A stretch of DNA of 64,000 nt from Phycisphaerae bacterium (GCA_014859965.1 JACZKQ010000127.1:1-64000); one strand, 5' to 3'. Counted from the stretch's first letter, positions 16,408 through 25,988 are shown. The notes: generated by a model not told the origin, from the letters alone. Translations and numbers: made by a program.

Positions 16408-17633
16408 GCTTTCACCGGTCGATATTTGAACATTAAAACCATCTGGTCGATCAGCGGCGTAAACGCGTTCATGATCACGATGCTGAACATGACGCCCTCG
16501 ACATAGCCCGAAAAGCTCCGTATCAGCACCGTCAGCACGCCGCAGGAGATGCCGAAAATGTATTTGCCCGCCTTGGTAAACGGCGACGTGATCGGATCGG
16601 TCGCCATGAACATCGCTCCGAACAGAAGCCCGCCCGCGAGCACCTGGAACATTGGCGGGGCGATCTTCGCCGGCAGGAAATGGCTGCCGACAGCGGCAAA
16701 AATGAAAACCGTGGTCATGTAAGACACAGGAATCCGCCAGTTGCTCACCCGCAGCCCGATCAGCAGGAGCCCGCCAGCGAGAATAGCCAGCCGGCATGTT
16801 TCGCCCATGCTGCCCGGCTCCTTGCCGATGAGCAGATCACCGTATGAAACCAGACGCGACGCTTTGCCTTCTTCGATCCTTCGGTGGTGGGCGGCCTTCT
16901 CGTAGGCGGCGTCGCCCATGCAGTAGACCTGGACGCCCGCGAACTCGGATTGCGGGTTCTGTGTGGCTTTTTTCACCGCACCGGCATTGGTGAACAGCAC
17001 TTGCTCGGTGCCCGCTTCCACAACGCTGGGGTTGATCGTACTGGTCTGGGCCGTGCTCTTGAAGGTGGTCAGCGGCGTCGCCGTCGTGATCGCCTCGGGT
17101 CCCGAGGCAAACGGCGTCTGCCAGTTCATCGTCATGATCGCCGGAAACGCAATCGTAATAAACAGCCGCCCCACGAGCGCCGGGTTGAAGATATTGCGCC
17201 CCGTGCCGCCGAACATCTCTTTGCCGAACATCGTGCCGAACACGACGCCCACCGCGACGACCCATAGCGGCGTCGTGGGCGGAAGCACCAGCGGAAAGAT
17301 GAGACCCGTAATCAGAAAGCCTTCATGGATGTCGTGTTTGCGGATAATCGCAAAGATAACCTCGACAGCGCCGCCGGCCATATAGGACACCATGATGATC
17401 GCGATGACGCGCCAACCGAAGAGAAAGAACGCCGCGGCGACCGCCGGCAGCAGCGCCACAATGACCAGTGACATGTAGCGCTTGATATCGATATTGTCCA
17501 CCACGTGAGGGGCCGCGTGCGTTGTCTCGTTGGTCCCGTACAGGATCGCGTCGGCCGCCCCGATGACGGGCTTAAAACGCGCCAGTTGCGGCACCGTGTA
17601 AAGTTTGTCCAATAATGATCTGACAGCTTTCAT
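16404..17633 (-). CDS. rnfD: Membrane flavoprotein subunit RnfD/NqrB
   Basis: This 409-residue polytopic protein sits between RnfD (about 350) and NqrB (about 410) in size and motifs. It has the NqrB-like N-terminal lead-in, GGTGRNIFNPALVGRLF near residue 150, a TTATPLTTF segment resembling the TxAT flavinylation site, GSMGETCRLAILAGGLLLI, and FMATDPITSPFTKAGKYIFG near the C-terminus. It binds covalent FMN and riboflavin in studied relatives and forms part of the ion path. An insert of about 60 residues (210-270, containing a Cys and His-His) is not typical of short RnfD. The start is ATG 17633, 75 bases after rnfC. Confidence 0.9.
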   Translation of the reverse strand: MKAVRSLLDKLYTVPQLARFKPVIGAADAILYGTNETTHAAPHVVDNIDIKRYMSLVIVALLPAVAAAFFLFGWRVIAIIMVSYMAGGAVEVIFAIIRKHDIHEGFLITGLIFPLVLPPTTPLWVVAVGVVFGTMFGKEMFGGTGRNIFNPALVGRLFITIAFPAIMTMNWQTPFASGPEAITTATPLTTFKSTAQTSTINPSVVEAGTEQVLFTNAGAVKKATQNPQSEFAGVQVYCMGDAAYEKAAHHRRIEEGKASRLVSYGDLLIGKEPGSMGETCRLAILAGGLLLIGLRVSNWRIPVSYMTTVFIFAAVGSHFLPAKIAPPMFQVLAGGLLFGAMFMATDPITSPFTKAGKYIFGISCGVLTVLIRSFSGYVEGVMFSIVIMNAFTPLIDQMVLMFKYRPVKA

Positions 17634-17708
17634 CTATTCAGCACCTCTGTATTCAATCGGTCATACCGTACCCGGGAGAAGTTCAACCCGCAATGCCGCC
17701 GCCTGGCG

Positions 17709-19190
17709 TCAGTCCTTTTGTGTCCCGGTTCCCTTTAACGCAAAGGGAGGCCGCGGACAGGTCAGGCCTTCATTGATAAGTTTGTCCTTGCCTGATTTGA
17801 TATGGCGCCCCAGGGTGATCTTCGAAGGGCACACATACGCGCACAGGTTGCAGTCAATGCAGTCGTAGATCTTGAACCGCAGCAGTGTTTCGTCGATGAT
17901 ATTTCGTTCCACATAATGGAAAAGGTGATGCGGGATCAGTCCCGCCGGGCACACCTCTTCGCAGAAGCCGCAGGAGATGCACGGTCTCTCTTCGCCGTGC
18001 AGATTGGTTTCGCCGCGCTTCGTGAGTTTTCCGCCCAGGATCGCCGACAGAAACGTCGGCGTGTAGGAATCTTTCCGCGGGCCCGGCTGCACAAACGCAA
18101 ACATCTCGCGGCCGTCGTTTTCATGGACGGCAATGACGGCGTCGCAGTTGCGGTCGATTGTCTGGGTCATCTCCAAAAACCGTTCGCCGGTCAGCGCGCT
18201 GTTCCGCAGAAAACGCCAGGCCTTGTCCGCCCGGAGGTTGCCGCCGATCACATGCTCCAGCGGTGTTCCGATCCGCACCCGCACGTGAGGATTCTCAGTA
18301 AACCCAGGCCCACAAAGCGCCACGGTCCTTTCAATGACCGGTTTGCCCTCCACAACGGCTTCATAGACGGACAATACATCCCGAATGTCTAATACAATGA
18401 CGCCGATGTGAGCGGCAAGATGCCCCGCGGGAACCGACCGGCCCAGGACCGTCGAGACGAGTACCTCGTCGTAGTCGGCCGGATACCGCGATTGCAGACC
18501 GCAAACCTCCACCCAGTCATTGCCCGACAAAGCGTCCGAGACGCCGGCGATCAGTGACTCGCGCTCGGCGTTCATCGCCACGTGAAAACCAGCCTTCGGC
18601 AGCATCTTCCGAAGGATCTTCACGCCGTCTGCGAATTTTGAAAGGCAATCGCCAGTGAGCAGTGCCCCGGAAAGCGGGCCATACATCTCCGATTCGACGC
18701 CGTGAATGATCACCTCCTCGACGTCATCACACGAGATGATCGAACTCTTGAATCGCGTGGGAATTCCTGACCTGCCGGCGCCAGATGCCCCGGACAAATA
18801 GATCAGCGTTTCTATCTGCTCCGCCGTCAGGCTGTCCCAACGGGCCGAATACCCTTGCAATGCCTGCCAGCCATCGGTTCCATCAGAGGAGATCGTCACC
18901 GCCGCCACTTCGCTGCCCAGGTACTCCAGTTTTTCTATTTTGACTACTTTGCCGTTCACCGACGCGTGAACGGGGCTTGACACACGCTCGTCATCCCGGC
19001 CGATGATCTGACCGGCCTTAACCTGCACCCCAGGCTGAACGAGGCAGGCGACCTCGTCGCTGAAGCCCTGCATCAGTGAAATGGTGACTTTCGAAGGAAC
19101 GCCGGCCGCAGCCAGCTTGTCCAGCGGCGACGCTTCAAAATTTCTGAAGCGATAACCCCCGTGAAAACCTCTGTTTTTTATTGGTGTCAT
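17709..19190 (-). CDS. rnfC: Peripheral Fe-S subunit RnfC
   Basis: The 493-residue RnfC/NqrA family protein starts with FHGGYRFRNFEASPLDKLAAAG (compare the GGVHP start of RnfC), followed by a biotinyl-lipoyl-like segment VQPGVQVKAGQIIG, a NuoF-like Rossmann core and an SLBB-like stretch. It closes with two 4Fe-4S motifs, CISCGFCEEVCP and CIDCNLCAYVCP. The clusters mark it as RnfC rather than NqrA. A glycine-rich NADH loop as in classical RnfC is not clear to me, which would fit a complex that takes NADH electrons through the NuoF fusion instead. It is the first gene of the 11-gene operon. Confidence 0.9.
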   Translation of the reverse strand: MTPIKNRGFHGGYRFRNFEASPLDKLAAAGVPSKVTISLMQGFSDEVACLVQPGVQVKAGQIIGRDDERVSSPVHASVNGKVVKIEKLEYLGSEVAAVTISSDGTDGWQALQGYSARWDSLTAEQIETLIYLSGASGAGRSGIPTRFKSSIISCDDVEEVIIHGVESEMYGPLSGALLTGDCLSKFADGVKILRKMLPKAGFHVAMNAERESLIAGVSDALSGNDWVEVCGLQSRYPADYDEVLVSTVLGRSVPAGHLAAHIGVIVLDIRDVLSVYEAVVEGKPVIERTVALCGPGFTENPHVRVRIGTPLEHVIGGNLRADKAWRFLRNSALTGERFLEMTQTIDRNCDAVIAVHENDGREMFAFVQPGPRKDSYTPTFLSAILGGKLTKRGETNLHGEERPCISCGFCEEVCPAGLIPHHLFHYVERNIIDETLLRFKIYDCIDCNLCAYVCPSKITLGRHIKSGKDKLINEGLTCPRPPFALKGTGTQKD

Positions 19191-19250
19191 TTGCCGTAAG
19201 CTCTAAAAACCCAAAATTTCGGCTTAACGCATGATTAACCATGCCCACAA

Positions 19251-19311
19251 ACAAAAAGAGAGCCCAACAGCTCCTCACAGCACAGGGGTACGGCAGGCAT
19301 CCCTGTCCTGT
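19251..19311 (-). promoter_or_regulatory. Attenuator-like leader of the rnf operon
   Basis: In transcription order, a hairpin with 10 base pairs and one G-G mismatch (ACAG-g-ACAGGG / CCCTGT-g-CTGT, 19311-19277) is followed at once by a second hairpin (GAGgAGC-TGTTGG-GCTCTC, 19276-19258) and then TTTTTGT. The second has terminator form. The leader is about 200 nt from the likely start site to rnfC. No known riboswitch class was recognised. Confidence 0.45.
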
Positions 19312-19405
19312 TCAACTGCTGCTTGCTCTCATATCTGACTGGATACAAGCAACTTATCCGCGGTTCCAGCGCAAACGACGAGCCGAACCGGGAAATAGCT
19401 CTGTA

Positions 19406-19435
19406 ATGATAAATAAACGCGCGGGGTCTTGTCAA
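19406..19435 (-). promoter_or_regulatory. Sigma-70-type promoter for the rnf operon
   Basis: Minus strand: TTGACA (19435-19430), 18-bp spacer, TATCAT (19411-19406). It is the only good promoter match seen upstream of rnfC and gives a 5' leader of about 208 nt. Confidence 0.6.
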
Positions 19436-19615
19436 GGGCAAAAAAATGATAGGACAAGCCTTTATTCCTGCCGCTTTGGGCCGTTTGGCACATGTAACCG
19501 TATACGTCCTGTCGGCCGCAATCGCCTTGAAAAGGTTGCATTTTTCCGTCTCGGCTCATAGGATGCGGCTGACATATGGATTCAGACTGAAGAAAAGTCT
19601 CGGTGGTAACAAGTA

Positions 19616-20866
19616 ATGCTGACAGAAACCCTGCTTACTGCACAGGCGGCCCGCCTGACACGACGCTATCTGGCTTTCCAGCAAGCCGGTGCCGCCTCTC
19701 TGCCGTCGCCCGATCCAAATGCAGAATATCTTCTCTATATTCACATTCCATTCTGCGAGGAGTTGTGTCCGTTTTGTTCCTTTGTGAGGGTCAAGTTTGA
19801 GCCTTTGCTGGCCCAAAACTTTTTCAAGGCAGTTAAGAGGGAGATTCAAGCCTGCCATGATCGGGGTTATCGGTTTGGTTCCATCTACATCGGCGGCGGC
19901 ACCCCTACCATCATGCCCGCCGAACTTGCCGAGGTCGTGACTCTCGTCCGCCGGCTCTGGCCCATCCGCCAGCTTTCGGTCGAGACCAATCCCAGCCATC
20001 TGGTGGACGACACTCTGTCGGTGCTCAGAGACATCGGGACCAATCGCCTGTCCGTTGGCGTGCAGTCCTTCGATAATGCGATACTTGAGGACGTGAAGCG
20101 TCGGCATAAGTACGGCTGCGCCGAGACCATTCGCCAGAGGATCGGCGCCATTATTGGTTCGTTCGATACCGTCAACATCGACATGATCTTTAACTTTAAA
20201 GGCCAGACCGAGCAGACGCTCGCTGCGGACATACGTGCCGTCAACGAACTCGCCGCCGACCAGATAACGTGGTATCCGCTCATGCTTTCCGAGACCAAAA
20301 AGCGGCAGCTAAGCGATGGCGGGGGCATGTTCGATTTCGCCCGCGAAAAGCGCCTTTACGAAATGATCGTCGACGGACTCGCCGATGCCTACAGGCGGGA
20401 ATCCGTCTGGTGCTTCTCGAAAAAGGCCGGTCTCATCGACGAATACCCTGTGACACATGACGAATACCTCGGTGTCGGTCCGGGCGCACTCAGCTACCTT
20501 GGCGGTGCGCTGTGCATTAACACCTTTTCCATTCCGGACTATATCCGCCAGGTGAATGAACACGGCATTTCGCTTGCCTCTATGCGGCAGTTTTCGCCCG
20601 CCGAGCAGGTACGATTCGATCTGTTGTTGAAACTTCTCAGCGGCGACCTGGACATCCGCGCCATGCAGGAAAAACACGGCCGCTTCTGGCGTACACTATG
20701 GCCGGAGGTGCTTTTCCTCCTCGCGACGCGTGCCGCCGTGCTCCGCAAGGGTCATATCGTTCTCACCGGCAAGGGCCGCTACTACTGGCTGACCGTCATG
20801 CGAACGCTGCTGTCCATGTTAGGCCAATACCGCGATACGCAGCCGATAGCAATGCGCCTCCCGTAG
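19616..20866 (+). CDS. HemW-like radical SAM protein (coproporphyrinogen III oxidase-like)
   Basis: The 416-residue protein has the radical-SAM cluster motif at C47, C51, C54 (IPFCEELCPFCSF), the IYIGGGTPT SAM-binding strand near residue 103, LSVETNPSHL, and RLSVGVQSFDNAIL. These are features of the HemN/HemW/HutW group. HemW inserts or traffics haem, ChuW/HutW opens haem anaerobically, and HemN oxidises coproporphyrinogen; the extended N-terminus (about 38 residues before the first strand) is more like HutW-type proteins than HemW. Its substrate cannot be fixed from sequence. It is divergent from the rnf operon and followed by tkt. Confidence 0.8.
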   Translation: MLTETLLTAQAARLTRRYLAFQQAGAASLPSPDPNAEYLLYIHIPFCEELCPFCSFVRVKFEPLLAQNFFKAVKREIQACHDRGYRFGSIYIGGGTPTIMPAELAEVVTLVRRLWPIRQLSVETNPSHLVDDTLSVLRDIGTNRLSVGVQSFDNAILEDVKRRHKYGCAETIRQRIGAIIGSFDTVNIDMIFNFKGQTEQTLAADIRAVNELAADQITWYPLMLSETKKRQLSDGGGMFDFAREKRLYEMIVDGLADAYRRESVWCFSKKAGLIDEYPVTHDEYLGVGPGALSYLGGALCINTFSIPDYIRQVNEHGISLASMRQFSPAEQVRFDLLLKLLSGDLDIRAMQEKHGRFWRTLWPEVLFLLATRAAVLRKGHIVLTGKGRYYWLTVMRTLLSMLGQYRDTQPIAMRLP

Positions 20867-21059
20867 ACCCCACACGCCTTACGCGTGTCTTGCGGCAACT
20901 CGTAAGAATGCACCTTCGCGCCTCTTCGCCAAAAAAGCTTGCATACGGGCCGCACAGGCATTATTGTATCGCCGTATCACAGACGATACAGGCGGCCGGC
21001 GGTCCGTATCTGCCGGCGCGCACGTTAGCTGACCCCCATTTTGAGACAGGAATTCGAGG

Positions 21060-23081
21060 ATGACAGTATCTGCAAGGACCAAAGGCTTATCGGACATCGA
21101 CGAACTATGCGTGCAAACGATTCGTTTTCTTTCGATGGACGGGGTCCAGAAGGCCAATGCCGGCCATCCCGGGATGCCCATGGGCATGGCTGCGGCCGCA
21201 TACACTCTCTGGATGAGACACCTGCGATTTAACCCCCAGGACCCCCGCTGGATCAACCGCGACCGCTTCGTCCTTTCCGCCGGCCACGGCAGTATGCTGC
21301 TTTATTCGCTCCTGCACCTCAGCGGCTATGATTTGCCCTTTGAAGAACTGAAGAACTTCCGCCAGTGGGGTTCCATGACGCCGGGCCACCCCGAATACGG
21401 CGAAACACCGGGCGTCGAGGTCACTACGGGGCCGTTGGGCCAGGGCATCGCCAATGCCGTCGGTATGGCCATCGCCGAAAAGTACCTTGCGGCGCGGTAT
21501 AACAAGCCCGGATATGACCTGTTTGATTACCATACGTATGTCATCGCCGGCGATGGCTGTCTTCAGGAGGGCGTCTCGTCCGAGGCCTCCAGTCTTGCCG
21601 GCCACCTCGGCCTGGATAACCTCATCGTCATCTACGACGACAACTACATCACCATTGACGGCAAGACGTCGCTGTCATTCACGGAGGACCGTGCCAAACG
21701 CTACGAGGCCTATGGCTGGTATGTCCAGATTGTCGGGGGGGATGGAACCGATATGGACGCACTGGAAAAGGCTCTTCAGAACGCCAAGGCCGAAAAAAAC
21801 CGGCCCAGCATCATCCAGTTCCGCTCGCATATCGGCTTCGGCAGCCCTAATTTTCAGGATTCGCATGCCGCCCACGGTTCGCCCCTCGGCGAAGACGAGA
21901 TCAAGCTTATGAAGAATAACTTCGGCTGGGACCCGGAAAAGGCGTTCCATGTGCCGGACGGCGTTATGGGGCACATGGCGGGAGCAGGCGCACGCGGGGC
22001 AAAGATCCAGCAGGGCTGGTCGGACATGTTCGCAAAGTATGCTTCCGAATATCCCGAACTCGCGGCGGAACTCAAGAACGCCCAGGCCCAAAAGCCGCCG
22101 GTTGACATCCAATCGCTTCTGCCCGCATTCGACGCAAGCAAGCCGCTGGCCACACGGCAGGCCTCCGGCAAGGTTCTGGATGCATTGATGCCGCATATGC
22201 CGCTGGTCCTGGGCGGATCGGCGGACCTGACGCCTTCCAATAACACACGTTTCAAGGGCGTTGAGGACTTCCAGAAGGACAATCGCACCGGTCGATACTT
22301 CCGCTATGGCGTGCGCGAACACGCGATGGGGTCGATCATGAACGGCATCGCCGTCAGCGGACTGCTCATTCCCTACGGCGGCACATTCATGGCTTTTGCA
22401 GATTACATGCGGCCGGCGATTCGCGTGGCGGCCTTATCCAAATACCCGACGGTTTTTGTCTTCACGCATGACTCGATCGGCCTCGGTGAGGATGGCCCAA
22501 CCCATCAGCCTGTCGAGCATCTGGCCGCGCTGCGGGCCATTCCCGATCTTCTTGTGATCCGGCCGGCCGACGCCAACGAAACCGCGCAGGCATGGAAATA
22601 CGCACTCGAACACCGCGACCGGCCGATTGCCCTCGCGTTGACACGGCAGGGCCTGCCCGTTCTCGATCAGGCCAAATACCCCAGCGCGAGTCTTCTGGCT
22701 AAGGGCGCCTATGTTCTCATCAAGGCTGATAAGCCCGACGTTTTGCTGATCGCCACCGGCTCGGAGGTCCAACTGGCTGTCGCCGCCGCCGAAAAACTTG
22801 CCGCCCAAGGCAAAAAGGCGCAGGTCGTCAGTATGCCCTCGTGGGAGCTTTTCGAAGAACAGGATCAGGCCTATCGGGACAGTGTCATGCCGCCGAACGT
22901 CACGGCCCGTGTTGCTATCGAGGCGGGGATCGATCAGGGCTGGCATAAGTATCTCGGCGATCGAGGCCGATTCGTCGGTATGAGCACCTTTGGCAAGTCA
23001 GCTCCCGGTAAAGTTTGCTTCGAGAACTTCGGCATTACCGTCAAGGCAGTGATCGACGCCGCACTCAACGCCAGCAGTTAG
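21060..23081 (+). CDS. tkt: Transketolase
   Basis: The full-length (673 residues) thiamine-diphosphate enzyme of the pentose-phosphate pathway. The N-terminal domain contains [13 protein letters not shown], the ThDP/Mg motif [24 protein letters not shown] and DDNYITIDG. The pyrimidine domain has [25 protein letters not shown] and the activating [16 protein letters not shown]. The C-terminal domain has [10 protein letters not shown] and [14 protein letters not shown] lies eight bases before the ATG. It is monocistronic as far as visible, followed by a strong hairpin at 23097-23147. Confidence 0.97.
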   Translation: MTVSARTKGLSDIDELCVQTIRFLSMDGVQKANAGHPGMPMGMAAAAYTLWMRHLRFNPQDPRWINRDRFVLSAGHGSMLLYSLLHLSGYDLPFEELKNFRQWGSMTPGHPEYGETPGVEVTTGPLGQGIANAVGMAIAEKYLAARYNKPGYDLFDYHTYVIAGDGCLQEGVSSEASSLAGHLGLDNLIVIYDDNYITIDGKTSLSFTEDRAKRYEAYGWYVQIVGGDGTDMDALEKALQNAKAEKNRPSIIQFRSHIGFGSPNFQDSHAAHGSPLGEDEIKLMKNNFGWDPEKAFHVPDGVMGHMAGAGARGAKIQQGWSDMFAKYASEYPELAAELKNAQAQKPPVDIQSLLPAFDASKPLATRQASGKVLDALMPHMPLVLGGSADLTPSNNTRFKGVEDFQKDNRTGRYFRYGVREHAMGSIMNGIAVSGLLIPYGGTFMAFADYMRPAIRVAALSKYPTVFVFTHDSIGLGEDGPTHQPVEHLAALRAIPDLLVIRPADANETAQAWKYALEHRDRPIALALTRQGLPVLDQAKYPSASLLAKGAYVLIKADKPDVLLIATGSEVQLAVAAAEKLAAQGKKAQVVSMPSWELFEEQDQAYRDSVMPPNVTARVAIEAGIDQGWHKYLGDRGRFVGMSTFGKSAPGKVCFENFGITVKAVIDAALNASS

Positions 23082-23096
23082 GTAATTTTTGGGGCT

Positions 23097-23147
23097 CAGG
23101 GCCGCTACCCGGTTTCGGCAGCGTGGATTCTATCGGGTGCGGCCCTG
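23097..23147 (+). terminator. Strong hairpin downstream of tkt
   Basis: CAGGGCCGC (23097-23105) pairs with GCGGCCCTG (23139-23147), and ACCCG pairs with CGGGT inside, separated by one bulged T: 14 pairs with a 22-nt loop, starting 15 bases after the tkt stop. There is no T-run after it, so it may be a transcript 3'-end stabiliser or a rho-type end rather than a classical intrinsic terminator. The next 150 bases (to the promoter at 23297) show nothing else. Confidence 0.5.
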
Positions 23148-23296
23148 GAACCTTTATCGGGGAACGCCCCATCATCCCTTCTAATTAGTGGCGCAGTAAG
23201 CCTCAGAATCCTTGAAATCAGCTCAATTTCGAGGATTTCCGTGCGGCAAGGCAGGTCTGATAAAACAGCGGTTTTTGTTTCTTTTCATGAATTCTC

Positions 23297-23325
23297 TTGC
23301 ATCCTGATGCGCGTTATGGTAATAT
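23297..23325 (+). promoter_or_regulatory. Sigma-70-type promoter
   Basis: TTGCAT (23297-23302), 17-bp spacer, TAATAT (23320-23325). It would start a transcript near 23332 with a 5' UTR of about 165 nt before the PEP-CTERM gene. Confidence 0.6.
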
Positions 23326-23331
23326 CGGAAC

Positions 23332-23487
23332 ACGCGTTAGGAGAGCGGCTGTTTCGACAGCCCGAAGTTGGGCTCGGAAAGTGAACCTTTGGAACATCAC
23401 AGTGTGATGGGGGTGATTTTTCTGCTATGGGCCGTGTAATTTTGGTTCCGACATGTCGAATGTAACGCGGTCGAAGTGTCGGGGGGA
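23332..23487 (+). promoter_or_regulatory. Structured 5' leader with competing hairpins
   Basis: GGCTG-TTTCGA-CAGCC and the overlapping AGCCC-GAAGTT-GGGCT cannot form together. They are followed by CATCAC-AGT-GTGATG and by CCGACA (23448-23453) pairing with TGTCGG (23477-23482), whose 3' arm runs into the GGGGGAG Shine-Dalgarno. That last hairpin could control translation. No known riboswitch family was recognised. Confidence 0.4.
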
Positions 23488-23495
23488 GTTATGCA

Positions 23496-24155
23496 ATGAA
23501 TAAGTTACGTGCAGTATCAGTGGCGGCAGCAGTATTAGTTGCGCTGTGTGCGCCGGCATTTGGGGTTCCGACGTTCAACTTGAAGGCAATCTCAAGCAAT
23601 GATCCGTCTGGGATCGCCGGTGCGGTAGGGGTCCAGTCGATAGTGGTGGAAGTTACCGATGCGGGGTCCGGGCAGGCGCTGTTCACTTTCCGCGTGCTCG
23701 ACGGCGACTACGCCTATAACGACTTCTTCATCAGGGGCGTGTACTTCTACGATGGCGCACTTCTGAGCATCGCGCAAGTGCAGAACAGCGATGGAGTGAT
23801 CTTCAAAGAAGGGGCATCCCCGGGCCACCTGCCGGGAATGAACCTCGAAACACACAAGTTGGTGACAGGCTATGAACTCGCCGTAATCGGCTCGGCCGGC
23901 AATGATAAGAGCGCTCATAATGGTGTTAACGTGGGCGAATCCTTGGGTGTGCTGTTCAACTTGCAGGCCACCTACAACGATGTGCTGGCAGGTATTGCAG
24001 ACGGCAGGATTGTTATCGGCGTCCATGCCGGAGGCTTCGGTGAATACAGCGAACAGTTTGTCGTCGCCGTACCCGCTCCGGGCGCGGTGCTGCTTGCCAG
24101 TATCGGCCTTGGCTGCCTTTCGCTGCTCCGCCGCCGCAAAACCGCTGTGGCATAA
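23496..24155 (+). CDS. PEP-CTERM-type surface protein
   Basis: The 219-residue exported protein has a signal peptide (residues 1-23, KLRAVSVAAAVLVALCAPAFG) and an all-beta body of about 165 residues. A sorting tail follows with the three expected parts: VPAPGAVLL (variant of the PEP motif), a hydrophobic span ASIGLGCLSLL, and RRRK. PEP-CTERM proteins are cleaved and anchored or released by an exosortase, not present in this window. The body resembles cohesin-like or choice-of-anchor beta domains but I cannot name it. GGGGGAG lies about eight bases before the ATG. A 12-bp terminator follows. Confidence 0.8.
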   Translation: MNKLRAVSVAAAVLVALCAPAFGVPTFNLKAISSNDPSGIAGAVGVQSIVVEVTDAGSGQALFTFRVLDGDYAYNDFFIRGVYFYDGALLSIAQVQNSDGVIFKEGASPGHLPGMNLETHKLVTGYELAVIGSAGNDKSAHNGVNVGESLGVLFNLQATYNDVLAGIADGRIVIGVHAGGFGEYSEQFVVAVPAPGAVLLASIGLGCLSLLRRRKTAVA

Positions 24156-24200
24156 ATGACACGGGCAACTTGCCCACTATCTCAAGTGATTTACAATCTG

Positions 24201-24255
24201 CCCGCACGAGGGAGGCCAGCAAGTTCTGGTCCCCTCGTGCGGGTTTGATCTTTTT
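24201..24255 (+). terminator. Rho-independent terminator
   Basis: CCCGCACGAGGG (24201-24212) pairs perfectly with CCCTCGTGCGGG (24232-24243), followed by TTTGATCTTTTT. It ends the PEP-CTERM transcript. The stretch from here to 24576 holds no gene I can support, only repeated CGCACGTGCG-like palindromes. Confidence 0.85.
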
Positions 24256-24576
24256 GGCAGTCCCCCATATCTCATCGCCGCACGTGCGCAATATCAAAAC
24301 CGGAGATGGGGGCGAGCGTCTTGCACTTCCTGCAATCTCACCCTGAATATCGAGCGCAATACTGTCCTGATTCGTTGCCGTTATGCGGGTCTCGGTGGGC
24401 TCCAGAAAATCCATCGGTCGTAGGCCTGGCGCGCATCTTGTTCGCGTGTGTGCAAACCTGTGCGGTCTGTCCGGATGTCATGTCCATGATCACCTGGTGT
24501 CCCTTGCGGGCCATGATTACATGGATGGCAGTCTGCACGTATGAATGACCGCACGTGCGGCCAGGGTGTCGCTCGG

Positions 24577-25860
24577 CTATCTCTGCCAGCGCCAGTGCCG
24601 CATGAAGATGGCTGCGTCATTGAAGTCGACGCGGCCCACGCCGTCGAGGTTGTAGATGCCCGCGGATTCGGTCAGCCAGTGGTCGGCCAATTCCGCCATG
24701 TCTCGCCAGTCCACCGCACCGTCGATGTTGAAGTCAGCAGGATTGCCGTTCATAGACGCCTGAGCGGTCGCCCCGAAGGCGCCCATGTTCACGCGTCCGC
24801 CATGCGGCCACGGCTCATCGCCGCAATCGCTCGCCGGATTGCCCGCATCAATACACGGACTCGTGGCGGCATCATTGACCCACAGGCCGGTCGCGATATC
24901 GTACCGGCCCCATTCGCTCATGAGGTGATAGTCATAATATCCCGCCTGCGAGCCTGTCATGCCCACGAAGAGCGGATCGCTGTCGATGTTACCCTCGCCC
25001 GCATATCCGCCGTGGACATTCGACCAACTGACAGCGATTTGTGAGTCCGGATGCAAGCCAATTTGGCTCTTCTGGGGCGCCGTGTTGTTCCACAGGATAC
25101 AATTTTCCACGGCCGCGGTGCTCTGCCAGAGGTATATTCCGCCGCCGCTCAATGCCTGGTTTTCAGCGATGGTGCATTGAACGATCGTGACATCCGCTGA
25201 GTTGAACGTGTCAACGCCGCCGCCCTGACCGCCGGCGGTATTGCTGGAAATCAGGCAGTTGACCAGTGTGATGTTTCCATACCAGCATTCGATGCCGCCG
25301 CCGTCGGTGTTTGCTGTATTGCCGGTTATGACAGACTGACGGATCACGGTGTTGCTGTTGCGCAGATAAATGGCCCCGCCCTGGAGAGTGGCGGTATTTG
25401 CGATGAATACGCAACGAATAATTGTCGGGCTGCTGTTGTCGCACCGCACGGCGCCGCCTCTGCCTTCCGACCCTCCGGTTATGGTCAGGCCTTCCAGTAT
25501 ACACGCGGCGGACTCGCCGTCGACAAAGGTGAAGCCGCGGCCGGCGGCGGCGGGGTTGATGATCGTGGAGGCGACTACGGCCGCATCATTAGGATCGATG
25601 CTGCGGATGTGCACATCCTTGCCTCGCGGCGACAGGTTATAATTGCCCGGGCCCGTGTAGGTTCCCGGATGGATTATGACCGTGTCGCCGACGCCAGCCG
25701 CGTCGAGGGCATACTGGATCGTCGCCAGCGGGTCGTTGACCGCGCCACCTTCTGGCGCGTCGATCCCCGTGGGATCCACATGAATAATCACCCCGAGCCC
25801 TTCGGCGCACAAGCCGCAAAGGCCGCACAGGATTGCAAGCAGAAAAATCACTCTCTTCAT
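24577..25860 (-). CDS. Secreted beta-helix protein with dockerin-like C-terminus
   Basis: Signal peptide (MKRVIFLLAILCGLCGLC) followed by IIHVDPTGIDAPEGGAVNDPLATIQYALDAAGVGDTV, the usual start of DUF1565-type right-handed beta-helices. About 250 residues of rungs follow (GGAIYLRNSNTVIRQSVITGN, GGGIECWYGN, GGGVDTFNSA, GGGIYLWQST). After a spacer the C-terminal 55 residues carry calcium-loop repeats ADFNIDGAVDWRDMAELADHW and NLDGVGRVDFNDAAIFMRHW, ending WRWQR. The repeats look like half-dockerins common in planctomycetes. The target is probably a polysaccharide (inference). The C-terminus matches that of the RCC1 protein at 34956. Confidence 0.82.
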   Translation of the reverse strand: MKRVIFLLAILCGLCGLCAEGLGVIIHVDPTGIDAPEGGAVNDPLATIQYALDAAGVGDTVIIHPGTYTGPGNYNLSPRGKDVHIRSIDPNDAAVVASTIINPAAAGRGFTFVDGESAACILEGLTITGGSEGRGGAVRCDNSSPTIIRCVFIANTATLQGGAIYLRNSNTVIRQSVITGNTANTDGGGIECWYGNITLVNCLISSNTAGGQGGGVDTFNSADVTIVQCTIAENQALSGGGIYLWQSTAAVENCILWNNTAPQKSQIGLHPDSQIAVSWSNVHGGYAGEGNIDSDPLFVGMTGSQAGYYDYHLMSEWGRYDIATGLWVNDAATSPCIDAGNPASDCGDEPWPHGGRVNMGAFGATAQASMNGNPADFNIDGAVDWRDMAELADHWLTESAGIYNLDGVGRVDFNDAAIFMRHWRWQR

Positions 25861-25988
25861 CGACCGACCCCTTGTCCTTCAAACGCGATTATTATAGCAC
25901 CTTTGGGGGTTTACATGCAAGTTCTTTCTGTCTTCGGCCTGACGATCGCCGCACATTAGATAATTCCGGGCCCACTGATGCTTTTGAA

